Positions 1 to 6,223 are shown, counted from the first letter of the stretch. The stretch: 6,602 nucleotides of DNA from Candidatus Aminicenantota bacterium (GCA_013139435.1 WTAW01000309.1:1-6602), one strand, 5' to 3'. Numbers and translations: made by a program. Notes: generated by a model from the letters alone, not told the origin.

Positions 1-162
1 GGGCTCCGCAACATCTTCATTCACATCAATGATCTTTTCGCCCGGGATCTCCTCTTCGACAAACTCGTCCTCAGGAAATATGAGTTGAGTCCCGCAGTTA
101 GAGCAGTATTCCGACCCATCATCAATGATTGCTTTGCAGTATGGGCAGCGTCTGATTGCCAT
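1..162 (-). CDS. Zinc-ribbon protein, N-terminal part (runs off window)
   Basis: This is the first 54 codons of a gene read leftwards from ATG at 162; the 3' end lies outside the window. The protein begins MAIRRCPYCKAIIDDG and has four cysteines at residues 6, 9, 20 and 23 (CxxC, ten residues, CxxC), the knuckle pattern of a zinc-ribbon domain. An acidic stretch follows (EDEFVEEEIPGE, residues 31-42). Many bacterial proteins carry such an N-terminal ribbon ahead of an unrelated domain, often membrane-associated, so the ribbon alone does not give a function. The start is chosen because it sits just before the first CxxC pair and directly after a strong promoter. There is no Shine-Dalgarno sequence upstream, and the -10 element is only six bases from the ATG, so a leaderless mRNA is likely. 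The gene runs in the same direction as the small membrane protein at 362-583, but repeats and its own promoter separate the two. Confidence 0.8.
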   Translation of the reverse strand, partial: MAIRRCPYCKAIIDDGSEYCSNCGTQLIFPEDEFVEEEIPGEKIIDVNEDVAEP

Positions 163-168
163 GATTTA

Positions 169-197
169 TTTATAATTGGAAACTCAAACAATGTCAA
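169..197 (-). promoter_or_regulatory. Sigma70-type promoter of the zinc-ribbon gene
   Basis: Read on the minus strand, TTGACA (197-192) is followed by a 17-base spacer and TATAAA (174-169). This is a perfect -35 box and a near-perfect -10 box at ideal spacing. Only six bases (168-163) separate the -10 element from the ATG at 162, so transcription should begin at or within a base or two of the start codon. Confidence 0.75.
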
Positions 198-216
198 TCA
201 AACTTCAATCTTTTCT

Positions 217-241
217 GTAGGGACCGTTTCCCAAACGGTCC
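217..241 (+). repeat. REP-like palindrome, copy 1 (intact)
   Basis: A GTAG head (217-220) is followed by a perfect 9-bp inverted repeat, GGACCGTTT (221-229) and AAACGGTCC (233-241), with a CCC loop. A GTAG or GGAG tetranucleotide followed by an imperfect palindrome is the known layout of REP elements mobilised by RAYT (Y1-type) transposases. No RAYT gene is in the window. This is the least degraded of three copies. Confidence 0.7.
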
Positions 242-250
242 AATGAAGAT

Positions 251-271
251 AAAAGGTGACAGTCCCCTTTT
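251..271 (+). repeat. Palindrome with 10-base arms
   Basis: Arms AAAAGGTGAC (251-260) and GTCCCCTTTT (262-271) pair at nine of ten positions around a single central A, with a T·C mismatch at 257/265. The T run continues to 275. It lies between REP-like copies 1 and 2 but has a different sequence. It could be a mobile-element relic or a bidirectional terminator; a one-base loop makes a conventional RNA hairpin less likely unless the inner pairs open. Confidence 0.5.
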
Positions 272-277
272 TTTTAT

Positions 278-302
278 GTAGGAACCGTTTCCAGAACGGT
301 CC
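278..302 (+). repeat. REP-like palindrome, copy 2
   Basis: GTAG (278-281) heads an inverted repeat of 282-290 with 294-302. Compared with copy 1 it has an A·C mismatch (283/301) and a T·G wobble (290/294), leaving ACCGTT paired with AACGGT. An eight-T run and AT precede the head, as they do for copy 3, so the conserved unit may extend upstream of the palindrome. Confidence 0.65.
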
Positions 303-316
303 GTGCTTTTTTTTAT

Positions 317-342
317 GTAGGATCTGTTCCCCTGAACGTACC
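317..342 (+). repeat. REP-like palindrome, copy 3 (degraded)
   Basis: GTAG (317-320) is preceded by a run of eight Ts and AT, as in copy 2. The palindrome 321-342 has lost most outer pairing and keeps mainly GTT (326-328) with AAC (335-337). The degradation relative to copy 1 suggests an old insertion or no selection for pairing. It ends 20 bases past the stop codon of the small membrane protein gene. Confidence 0.5.
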
Positions 343-361
343 GATTAATTCTTCAGGATCT

Positions 362-583
362 TTACCGGGCTTTTTCCTCAACGATCTTCAACTCCGGACG
401 AAACACCAGCCAAACAAGCAAACTTGTCGGCCAATTCAAGAAAAAGATCATGAGGACAACAAGCCATCTTGATTTTCCACGTTTTTCAGCGTCTTTGTAT
501 GCCCAAATGAGACTCCAGATCAGTACGCCGAACATGACGATAAAGAGTGGGATTAGGAAAAAGATCCAAATTAAAGTTTCCAT
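362..583 (-). CDS. Small two-helix membrane protein, function unknown
   Basis: The predicted protein has 73 residues. A hydrophobic segment spans about residues 4-28, a basic loop YKDAEKRGKSRW covers 29-40, and a second hydrophobic segment runs from about 40 to 61, closed by FRPE. By the positive-inside rule the basic loop faces the cytoplasm. The pattern of a charged YKDAEKRGK loop followed by a helix and an FRPE end recalls small conserved bacterial membrane proteins related to the N-terminal module of phospholipase-D-like nucleases (PLDc_N), but I cannot confirm that family. It is accepted as a gene because AGGAG (594-590) stands six bases before the ATG, a plausible promoter lies upstream, and the composition is clearly that of a membrane protein. 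It is transcribed divergently from the tRNA gene. No function is assigned. Confidence 0.75.
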   Translation of the reverse strand: METLIWIFFLIPLFIVMFGVLIWSLIWAYKDAEKRGKSRWLVVLMIFFLNWPTSLLVWLVFRPELKIVEEKAR

Positions 584-633
584 CGGTGTCTCCTTTTATT
601 CTTTTACTCAAGATTTTCTAAACATCTCCTTTA

Positions 634-662
634 TCTATATAAAGTTACGCACTGAAAATCAA
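634..662 (-). promoter_or_regulatory. Probable promoter of the small membrane protein gene
   Basis: On the minus strand, TTGATT (662-657), a 17-base spacer and TATAGA (639-634) resemble a sigma70 promoter. It would give an untranslated leader of roughly 45 bases containing the Shine-Dalgarno AAAGGAG at 596-590. Confidence 0.5.
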
Positions 663-739
663 TTTTATTCAGAATTTGCATAGTCCCAATCATAATTAGG
701 CAGAGCGATTGGAATGAACTCATGCAAATATCCTCCCCA

Positions 740-768
740 TTGACAATCGACAGTAAATCGACTAAAAA
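740..768 (+). promoter_or_regulatory. Promoter of tRNA-Val
   Basis: TTGACA (740-745), a 17-base spacer and TAAAAA (763-768) precede the tRNA. The predicted transcription start near 775 is about five bases upstream of the mature tRNA 5' end at 780, a typical short tRNA leader. Confidence 0.65.
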
Positions 769-779
769 TACACTTGGCT

Positions 780-854
780 GGGCGATTAACTCAGTGGAAG
801 AGTGCTACCTTCACACGGTAGAAGTCACAGGTTCAAATCCTGTATCGCCCACCA
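780..854 (+). tRNA. tRNA-Val (anticodon CAC)
   Basis: A full cloverleaf can be drawn by hand. The acceptor stem pairs GGGCGAT (780-786) with ATCGCCC (844-850). The D stem pairs ACTC (789-792) with GAGT (800-803). The anticodon stem pairs CTACC (805-809) with GGTAG (817-821). The T stem pairs ACAGG (827-831) with CCTGT (839-843) around TTCAAAT. All stems are perfectly paired. The anticodon loop TTCACAC (810-816) has U33 and anticodon CAC (812-814), which reads the valine codon GUG. The discriminator is A851 and CCA is encoded (852-854). The segment from the anticodon loop to the T arm recurs at the right edge of the window, which suggests the gene served as an integration target. Confidence 0.95.
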
Positions 855-1152
855 CCTATATCATTTAATATCAGCAATATAGGAAATCAGTGTTCTTTTT
901 TTATGTCCCGATATCGGTAAAAATAGGCAATTTTTTTTGTCACAATCCACACCACAACTCTAATTCAGATAATTTTTATTTTCTTTGATATCAGCCGGTT
1001 AGATGAGCAAAACATTCAAAGTGAAACCTGGCAGGGGTAGGTGGCGCTCATGAATATCTCAGATAAAATACTGCAAACCATCCCTTAAGAAATATCATGA
1101 GTAGTCAGAATATGGCTGAAACGCAACAATAGAACATTCATCCATATGCTTT
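855..1152. other. AT-rich intergenic region, no gene found
   Basis: No convincing reading frame or RNA gene is seen here. Just after the tRNA, CCTATAT (855-861) can pair with ATATAGG (877-883) across a 15-base loop, with a T run at 896-902. This could act as a weak tRNA terminator, but the T run starts 12 bases past the stem. A perfect 10-bp palindrome CCGATATCGG is at 908-917. The right part is the downstream flank of the leftward propeller gene; I see no clear terminator for that gene. Confidence 0.5.
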
Positions 1153-3309
1153 CTACCGCTGCTTCTTAGGGATGATATTTTTCATCATAAAGATTTCATA
1201 TGAGGTCCGCCTTATCTCGAACGCAATGTGTTTACCATCCGGTGACCAGTCTGTGATAATGCGGCGGCCCTTGACGGGGCCTCCCGACAACTTAACCTTG
1301 TTTGGCGTCCCTCCTTGTGAAGGAACAATGAACATTTCTGACGGCTTGCCCTCCACATGATTGAGGACCGCGAGGTTTTGTCCATCGGAAGACCAGGCAG
1401 CAGTCCAGCTTAAATTACTGAAGTCTTCTGAATCGATTGTCCGAGCCTGGCCCGAAGATATGTCCACTACCACGATGTTTTCGCTCACAAGCTCAGTTTT
1501 GTTGTTTTCGAATTTTGCGTCCATCCTATGGAAAACCAGTTTTTTATAATCCCTTGAAAACCTAAGTTCCCTTGGAATGCTGAAAACGTTTTTTTCGTTT
1601 TCGGGCCGCCATATGGATCGCTCTTCCCCGGTTTCCAGGTCATGCTCAATTATTCCCAAAATAACTTTACTGTACAGGAATGCATTACCGCTGGGGCTCC
1701 ATTCAAACGTCACGGGCGGTGTTTGAATCTCCCAAGTTTCCCATTTTTCGGATGCCTGTGTGAATCGGAACAGAGTCGCTCCCTTTTTTCCTTTCCCGAA
1801 GTAACCTAATCCGCTGCTGTCCGGCATCCATCGGATGCCGCCAATGGAAAGCAACCAGAAGTTATCTGTTGGTATCAGATACTCGCGGGCTTGCCCCCCC
1901 TCGGCGGCCATTATGACAATATAACCCTGTCCTGGCTGTCCGCCTCTCTCGGCGGATAAGAAGGCAATGTGCTTTCCATCAGGGGACCATACCGCACGCC
2001 TATTGCGTCCAGGAGGAGAATAATCCAACTGCTCCATTCTGCCGGCCGGTTCCCCTGTCTCAGGATCGACCGGCGACAAGTACACATCCCACATATCAAC
2101 CGAATTTCTATAGGTCAGACCCTGAGCAGTCCAATTGAATAAAGTCGTTCCCGGCCCCATTTCTTGAATGATGAAGGGCTCTCCTGCAGGCTTGCCGTTC
2201 TTTACACTTACTCCCCAGAGAGCCTTGTTTCCGGACCGGAAGCTCAAAAAGACGACGTATTTCCCATCGGGCGACCAGCGAGGTTGGATGTCGTTTGCAG
2301 TATGATCAATCAGGACTTGGAGTGACTGTCCATCCGTGCCTATGCAGTAGATGTTCTGCTCGTCTCCTTTGGGGCCGTCCGCAAAGACGATGTGTCTTCC
2401 ATCCGGGGAAGCATCTGCGTAGGCAATGCCAGAATTGCCAGAAGGGATGAGATGGAAGTCCCCCTCTAAGTCATGCAGTGTCTTAAAGGCTCCCCCTGTA
2501 GCAGGAACAAGCCCAAGGCTGACGCCTTCGACTTCTTCCATCCGTGGAGCATTCACCAGGGTAACAGCCACCGCACTGCCGTCGGGGAGCCAGTCAAAGG
2601 GTACTGGGACTCCATCCTCGGTGCTGAAGATTGGCCTGGTCTTACCATCCAGTGTTGAGACCATCAGAAAATAATCTGTACTCTTTCCATCTTTTTCTTC
2701 TGGAAGGATGCCCGAACCTATTTGCAAATAAGCGATCTTTTTCCCATCGGGAGACCATATGGCATTATCAGTCACCCTGCTCCAGTCATTATGTGTGACT
2801 AATTCGAGACGCTTGGTGACCAGGTCATAGACAGCGATGTTCTGCCCTCCGTTAATATCCAAAACCGCTATTTTTGTCCCGTCGGGAGACACCGCCTGAA
2901 TACCCCTCACGCCTTGGCCTTCAATTTTCGTCACGGTAAGGCCTTCCGGTTCTTCTGTACGCATTGCTGCCAGCCTGGCCTGGGCTACCGCCACCTGTTT
3001 GGGCTGGTCGGCATATTTCTGCAGTACCAGTTCATAGGCCTTTTCAGCCTCGACAAGGCCCAGTTTTTCATAACACAGGCCGATGCGGAGCTGAGCCTGA
3101 GCCGCCAAGGGACGATTGTTCGGATACTCGGCGAGAAGCTTCTTGTAGGTCTCGATCGCCGCCTCGTAGTCTCCCTCCACTTCTTCTTGATGAAGCGCGG
3201 CACCAAGCAGAACGTCTGCGGACTGAGACCTCTGCGCCGCAAAATCAGCCGACACCAGGACTAAAGCCATAACCAAAATGTTCACTAAAAGAAAGCTCGT
3301 TTTTTTCAT
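1153..3309 (-). CDS. Secreted TPR and TolB-like PD40 beta-propeller protein
   Basis: This 718-residue protein has a Sec signal peptide (KK at 2-3, hydrophobic core about 5-20, likely cleavage after VSA at residue 21), so it should act outside the cytoplasm. Residues about 36-115 form a short TPR region (GDYEAAIETYKKLLAEYPNN, then IGLCYEKLG). From residue 140 onward the hallmark WSPDGK-hydrophobic motif of PD40/TolB propellers recurs: near residues 141, 185, 240, 300, 345, 441, 494, 537, 584, 639 and 688, plus a worn copy (WTAQGLTY) at 392. Twelve motifs at about 45-60 residue spacing fit two six-bladed propellers. No peptidase or other enzymatic domain follows, so a binding or scaffold role is more likely than catalysis; the ligand is unknown. 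It is not TolB itself, since the TPR and doubled propeller differ. The start has a strong GGGAGGT at 3321-3315, six bases upstream of the ATG. It lies 114 bases after the response regulator gene, behind a candidate regulator binding site. Confidence 0.9.
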   Translation of the reverse strand: MKKTSFLLVNILVMALVLVSADFAAQRSQSADVLLGAALHQEEVEGDYEAAIETYKKLLAEYPNNRPLAAQAQLRIGLCYEKLGLVEAEKAYELVLQKYADQPKQVAVAQARLAAMRTEEPEGLTVTKIEGQGVRGIQAVSPDGTKIAVLDINGGQNIAVYDLVTKRLELVTHNDWSRVTDNAIWSPDGKKIAYLQIGSGILPEEKDGKSTDYFLMVSTLDGKTRPIFSTEDGVPVPFDWLPDGSAVAVTLVNAPRMEEVEGVSLGLVPATGGAFKTLHDLEGDFHLIPSGNSGIAYADASPDGRHIVFADGPKGDEQNIYCIGTDGQSLQVLIDHTANDIQPRWSPDGKYVVFLSFRSGNKALWGVSVKNGKPAGEPFIIQEMGPGTTLFNWTAQGLTYRNSVDMWDVYLSPVDPETGEPAGRMEQLDYSPPGRNRRAVWSPDGKHIAFLSAERGGQPGQGYIVIMAAEGGQAREYLIPTDNFWLLSIGGIRWMPDSSGLGYFGKGKKGATLFRFTQASEKWETWEIQTPPVTFEWSPSGNAFLYSKVILGIIEHDLETGEERSIWRPENEKNVFSIPRELRFSRDYKKLVFHRMDAKFENNKTELVSENIVVVDISSGQARTIDSEDFSNLSWTAAWSSDGQNLAVLNHVEGKPSEMFIVPSQGGTPNKVKLSGGPVKGRRIITDWSPDGKHIAFEIRRTSYEIFMMKNIIPKKQR

Positions 3310-3333
3310 TTTTTACCTCCCGATCTCGAAGAC

Positions 3334-3399
3334 ATAATAAGGAATGGGCATCTTCTTTGCTCCAAGCTCGGGTCAAGCCTTATTCAAGTTTCGGTCAAG
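3334..3399 (-). promoter_or_regulatory. Putative response-regulator box and promoter of the propeller gene
   Basis: On the minus strand, CTTGACC (3399-3393), CTTGAAT (3388-3382) and CTTGACC (3377-3371) repeat at exactly 11 bp, and a weaker CTTGGAG (3366-3360) continues the phase. Tandem direct repeats at about one helical turn are the usual binding pattern of OmpR/PhoB-family regulators, and such a regulator is encoded immediately upstream. A candidate -10, TATTAT, lies at 3339-3334. The distance from the nearest TTGACC to it is 31 bases, exactly two 11-bp steps more than in the matching site before the kinase gene. A start near 3327 would leave a leader of about 18 bases carrying the Shine-Dalgarno. 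Binding is inferred, not shown. Confidence 0.6.
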
Positions 3400-3423
3400 G
3401 TCACCTCTCCCACCAGAACACAT

Positions 3424-4107
3424 CTATCCATCGAAGCGGTAGCCAACCCCCCGCACGCCAATCAGAAATCGTGGATCTCGAGGATCCTCTTCCAGCTTGT
3501 TACGGAGGTTGTTGACATGTGTGTAAATAACCCGGTCCGTCAGGACGGCATTGCTTCCCCAGGCTTCCAGCAACAGCTTGTCGATCGTCAGGACCTGCCC
3601 GCGGTGTTCCAGGAAAACCCTCAATAGCTTGAACTCCATGGCGGTCAGGTCGATCTTTTCGCCCCTTCTTGAGACCTCAAACCGGTCGAAATCAACGGTG
3701 ATGTCAGCAAAACTAAATATTCCACCGGTTTTGGTATTTTCCCGGCCACGGCGCAGCACAGCTTTGATACGGGCAAGGAGTTCCCGCCTGCTGAATGGTT
3801 TGGTAACATAATCATCTGCACCTATCTCCAGTCCCACAACTCTATCCACTTCCTGTCCTTTTGCCGTAAGCATGATGATCGGAATGTGATTTCCCTTCAA
3901 ACGCACCTCACGGCAAACATCGAAGCCGTCCTTGCCAGGAAGCATCACATCAAGCAGGACGAGGTCGAATTCTCCCTCAAAAATTCGCCGAAGCGCTACA
4001 ATGCCATCGTCAACAACCTCTACATTAAAGCCCTCCAATTCCAGATCGTCCCGAAGACCCGTAGCGATCGTCGGCTCGTCCTCCACAACAAGGATACGCT
4101 CATTCAT
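3424..4107 (-). CDS. OmpR/PhoB-family response regulator
   Basis: The 227-residue protein has a receiver domain (about 3-118) and a C-terminal winged-helix DNA-binding domain (about 130-225). The phosphorylation apparatus is complete: acidic pocket E9 and D10, phospho-acceptor D53 in LVLLDVMLPG, T81 and K103 in TKPF. The output domain contains the LTAMEFKLLRVFLEHRG segment and ends with GVRGVGYRFDG, a typical Trans_reg_C terminus. The same frame is open back to an ATG at 4182, but the ATG at 4107 is chosen because MNERILVVEDE is the usual receiver start, and AAGGAGG (4119-4113) stands five bases upstream. That ribosome binding site is inside the last codons of the kinase gene, whose TGA (4111-4109) is one base from this ATG. 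The pair therefore looks translationally coupled. The protein is expected to be phosphorylated by that kinase and to bind 11-bp-period repeats at 3371-3399 and 6195-6223. Confidence 0.93.
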   Translation of the reverse strand: MNERILVVEDEPTIATGLRDDLELEGFNVEVVDDGIVALRRIFEGEFDLVLLDVMLPGKDGFDVCREVRLKGNHIPIIMLTAKGQEVDRVVGLEIGADDYVTKPFSRRELLARIKAVLRRGRENTKTGGIFSFADITVDFDRFEVSRRGEKIDLTAMEFKLLRVFLEHRGQVLTIDKLLLEAWGSNAVLTDRVIYTHVNNLRNKLEEDPRDPRFLIGVRGVGYRFDG

Positions 4108-4108
4108 C

Positions 4109-6139
4109 TCATCCTCCTTCCGTGATCGGCGCAATTGGAATCCGGATGGAAAACGTGCTGCCTTCACCCAACCTGCTTTCACATTCGACCTTGCCGTTAT
4201 GGGCAGTTATAATGTGCCAGACAAGATTGAGCCCAAGTCCGGCCCCCTTGATTCGCTTTGAGATTTCGCCGTCAGCTCGATAGAACCGATTAAAAATGTG
4301 TTTCCGGTCATGCTCGGAAATACCGACACCCTTGTCTCGGATAGCGATCCTGACTTCGCTGCCTATAGCTTCTGCATCAAGCCAGACCACCTTCTCGCCG
4401 GGGGAATATTTCACCGCATTGTCAAGCAGGTTGTGCACCGCAGATCCCAGCGCTTCACTGTCGGCCAAGATTATTGGAAGCCCTTTGGGAATAGATCCTT
4501 CCACCACCACTCTATCAGTCGTGATTTCCTTCTCAAAATCGGCAACCAACCTAAGAAGCCATTGGGAAGTGCTTAACAGTTCAAACCGGTATTCCTTTCG
4601 GCCTTCCTCCATACGGGAAAAATCGAGGATATTCTCCACAAGACGGGTCAGCCTGTCACTCTCTTGAACGATCATCTTGAAATAATTGTGTTGCTTCTTC
4701 CCATCGATTGCCCTTCCGTCGAGCAACATCTCGCCTAATAACCGGATCCCCGTCAATGGAGAACGGAATTCGTGTGAGACCGTAGAGACAAAGTCCGCCC
4801 GAATCCGAGCGACCTCGAGTTCCCGTCTCATTATACGTACCGTGATATAACTTCCAAAGACCAGAAGCACCACCACAAAAACCAGAATCGCCGTTGATAA
4901 ATTTTGCTTCTGCCTCATATCCGCATATATCGCCCCCGGATTTCTTGGCCAGACTTGAATAAGCCAAGGCATATTATCGATCATGGCGTCGTACATCACA
5001 GCAAAAGGCGGTGTCTCCGCAGGAGGTGTCCCGAAAAAAACATGTCCATTCGTTGAAAACAGAGCAACATCCAGATCTTCCCCTTTAGCTGAAATAATTC
5101 CGGGCCACCAATCCAATCCAAGGAAGCTTTCGGAGAGGAGAACCGATGTGAATGGATTAGAACGCCAAAAAGCGAGATGTGTTTCGGTTTCGCTAGTAAG
5201 AATCCTCCTTGGCCTTTTTAAGAGTTCTTCGGCCGCTTGGGAAAGAGCAAGCTTGCGCTCTTCCATCATTCGGAGCTGGTCAAATTCACCAAGCTCAACA
5301 TTGCTTTCCCGGCACCAGGAGCAGCAACGATCAGAATAGTATAAGTAACGTGGCTCATCGAGAAGCCACTTTCCTCCCGTTAAACCGCGATACAATTCAA
5401 TGGCCATGACAGCCAGTTCAGCTACATCACCGCGCTCGGCGGCTAGGGAGCAGAGTTCGGACTGGGCGATGAGATCCGACGGCAACCCGCCGATCCAAAT
5501 TGTGTCCAAATCTAGGAGGTTACAGTAAGTTTCGAAAGCTTCATCAAGTCTATCGGCCTTGCGAAGTGTTCGAGCCAAGCGCTGCAGCAGCATAGGCCGA
5601 TGCTCGTCATCGGCCGAATCCAGAAGGCTCCGGTATGCAAGGATAGCGCTCCGATAATCTTTCTGCTCAATTTCCAACGACTCAGCCTCGGCAAAATTGG
5701 TAGGAAGTCGACTTGCCGGGATTCTTGGAGCGGGAGTGCTCGCGATCAAATACAGCAAAGCGCCGGAGGGGAAAATCTCGAGGCCTTTCTCGGACATGGA
5801 AAAAAGAACGCCACCCCCAGGTTTTTCAAGTGCCTGTTGGATGATATCAGGAAAAGAATCCGTATTCAACGTTCCTTCCCTAGCGGCCAATCGGACAGTC
5901 TCTTCCCACAGCTGGAACTCTGAATCCAGTTCGCGGCCGAGCTCTCGTGCTATTCTTTCCAGGCGTTCGTTCGTGCGCTGCCTCACGAGTTCCCCTTCCT
6001 GTCGTAAAGCTCGCAACGCATAAACACCAAGAAACGTGCCCGGAAGTAGAATGAAGACCAAAAAGACGCCTACGAGTCTCTGGCCGGGACGAAAGAGAAA
6101 ACGCAACCAGGCCGGACGACGAACCAAGAGATTTCGCAT
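4109..6139 (-). CDS. Sensor histidine kinase with large TPR-containing periplasmic sensor
   Basis: The 676-residue inner-membrane kinase has TM1 at about 22-42, a periplasmic region of about 370 residues, and TM2 at about 415-436. HisKA follows directly: H456 in VSTVSHEFRSPLTG is the likely phospho-acceptor. The ATPase core shows the N box (HNLLDNAVKYSP, 569-580), G1 (DKGVGI, 602-607), F box (FNRFYRAD, 616-623) and G2 (GAGLGLNLV, 632-640), so it should be active. Only about 20 residues separate TM2 from H456, so no HAMP domain fits. The sensor starts with a charged, probably coiled-coil stretch (47-88). It continues with TPR-like helices (about 151-250) and a possible Cache/PAS-like fold near 325-400 (GEDLDVALFSTNGHVFFG). 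A cysteine cluster, CCSWC, is at 272-276. The signal is unknown. Start codon support is GGGAG (6149-6145) five bases before the ATG. The stop lies one base before the response regulator start. Confidence 0.93.
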   Translation of the reverse strand: MRNLLVRRPAWLRFLFRPGQRLVGVFLVFILLPGTFLGVYALRALRQEGELVRQRTNERLERIARELGRELDSEFQLWEETVRLAAREGTLNTDSFPDIIQQALEKPGGGVLFSMSEKGLEIFPSGALLYLIASTPAPRIPASRLPTNFAEAESLEIEQKDYRSAILAYRSLLDSADDEHRPMLLQRLARTLRKADRLDEAFETYCNLLDLDTIWIGGLPSDLIAQSELCSLAAERGDVAELAVMAIELYRGLTGGKWLLDEPRYLYYSDRCCSWCRESNVELGEFDQLRMMEERKLALSQAAEELLKRPRRILTSETETHLAFWRSNPFTSVLLSESFLGLDWWPGIISAKGEDLDVALFSTNGHVFFGTPPAETPPFAVMYDAMIDNMPWLIQVWPRNPGAIYADMRQKQNLSTAILVFVVVLLVFGSYITVRIMRRELEVARIRADFVSTVSHEFRSPLTGIRLLGEMLLDGRAIDGKKQHNYFKMIVQESDRLTRLVENILDFSRMEEGRKEYRFELLSTSQWLLRLVADFEKEITTDRVVVEGSIPKGLPIILADSEALGSAVHNLLDNAVKYSPGEKVVWLDAEAIGSEVRIAIRDKGVGISEHDRKHIFNRFYRADGEISKRIKGAGLGLNLVWHIITAHNGKVECESRLGEGSTFSIRIPIAPITEGG

Positions 6140-6179
6140 TCAGTCTCCCATCGACCAGAGTAGCTCCACACCAAAGGAA

Positions 6180-6223
6180 ATTCTACCTCCATTTGGTCAA
6201 GATCTGGTCAAGATTTGGTCAAC
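6180..6223 (-). promoter_or_regulatory. Putative autoregulatory response-regulator box and promoter of the kinase-regulator operon
   Basis: On the minus strand, GTTGACC (6223-6217), CTTGACC (6212-6206) and CTTGACC (6201-6195) repeat at exactly 11 bp, with a candidate -10 TAGAAT at 6185-6180, nine bases past the last TTGACC. A tandem box ending just upstream of the -10 and standing in for the -35 is the known class II arrangement of PhoB-type promoters. Over 29 bases the array matches the site before the propeller gene at 21 positions. Positive or negative autoregulation is inferred. Confidence 0.6.

Noticed and set aside
217..342. CRISPR array
   Set aside because: There are only three diverging copies with unequal spacing (61 and 39 bases), palindromic throughout, and no cas gene.
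450..683. 77-residue plus-strand frame over the small membrane protein gene
   Set aside because: It is antisense to a better-supported gene with a Shine-Dalgarno and promoter, and its composition is not protein-like.
745..762. AATCGAC repeated at 11 bp within the tRNA promoter
   Set aside because: There are only two copies, the core differs from TTGACC, and it overlaps the promoter spacer; chance is a sufficient explanation.
855..902. Hairpin plus T run after the tRNA as a terminator
   Set aside because: The 7-bp AT-rich stem has a 15-base loop, and the T run begins 12 bases away, too far for a standard intrinsic terminator. It is mentioned only in the intergenic entry.
908..917. Perfect palindrome CCGATATCGG
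   Set aside because: It is a single 10-bp palindrome with no repeat elsewhere in the window and no adjacent gene start.
2985..3242. 85-residue minus-strand frame inside the propeller gene
   Set aside because: It is an alternative frame of the signal/TPR region, rich in arginine and serine as expected of an off-frame reading. The main frame is intact throughout, so no frameshift is needed.
3424..4182. Longer response regulator frame starting at 4182
   Set aside because: The extra 25 residues overlap the kinase 3' end, do not look like a receiver domain and lack a convincing ribosome binding site; the ATG at 4107 has both the typical receiver start and a strong Shine-Dalgarno.
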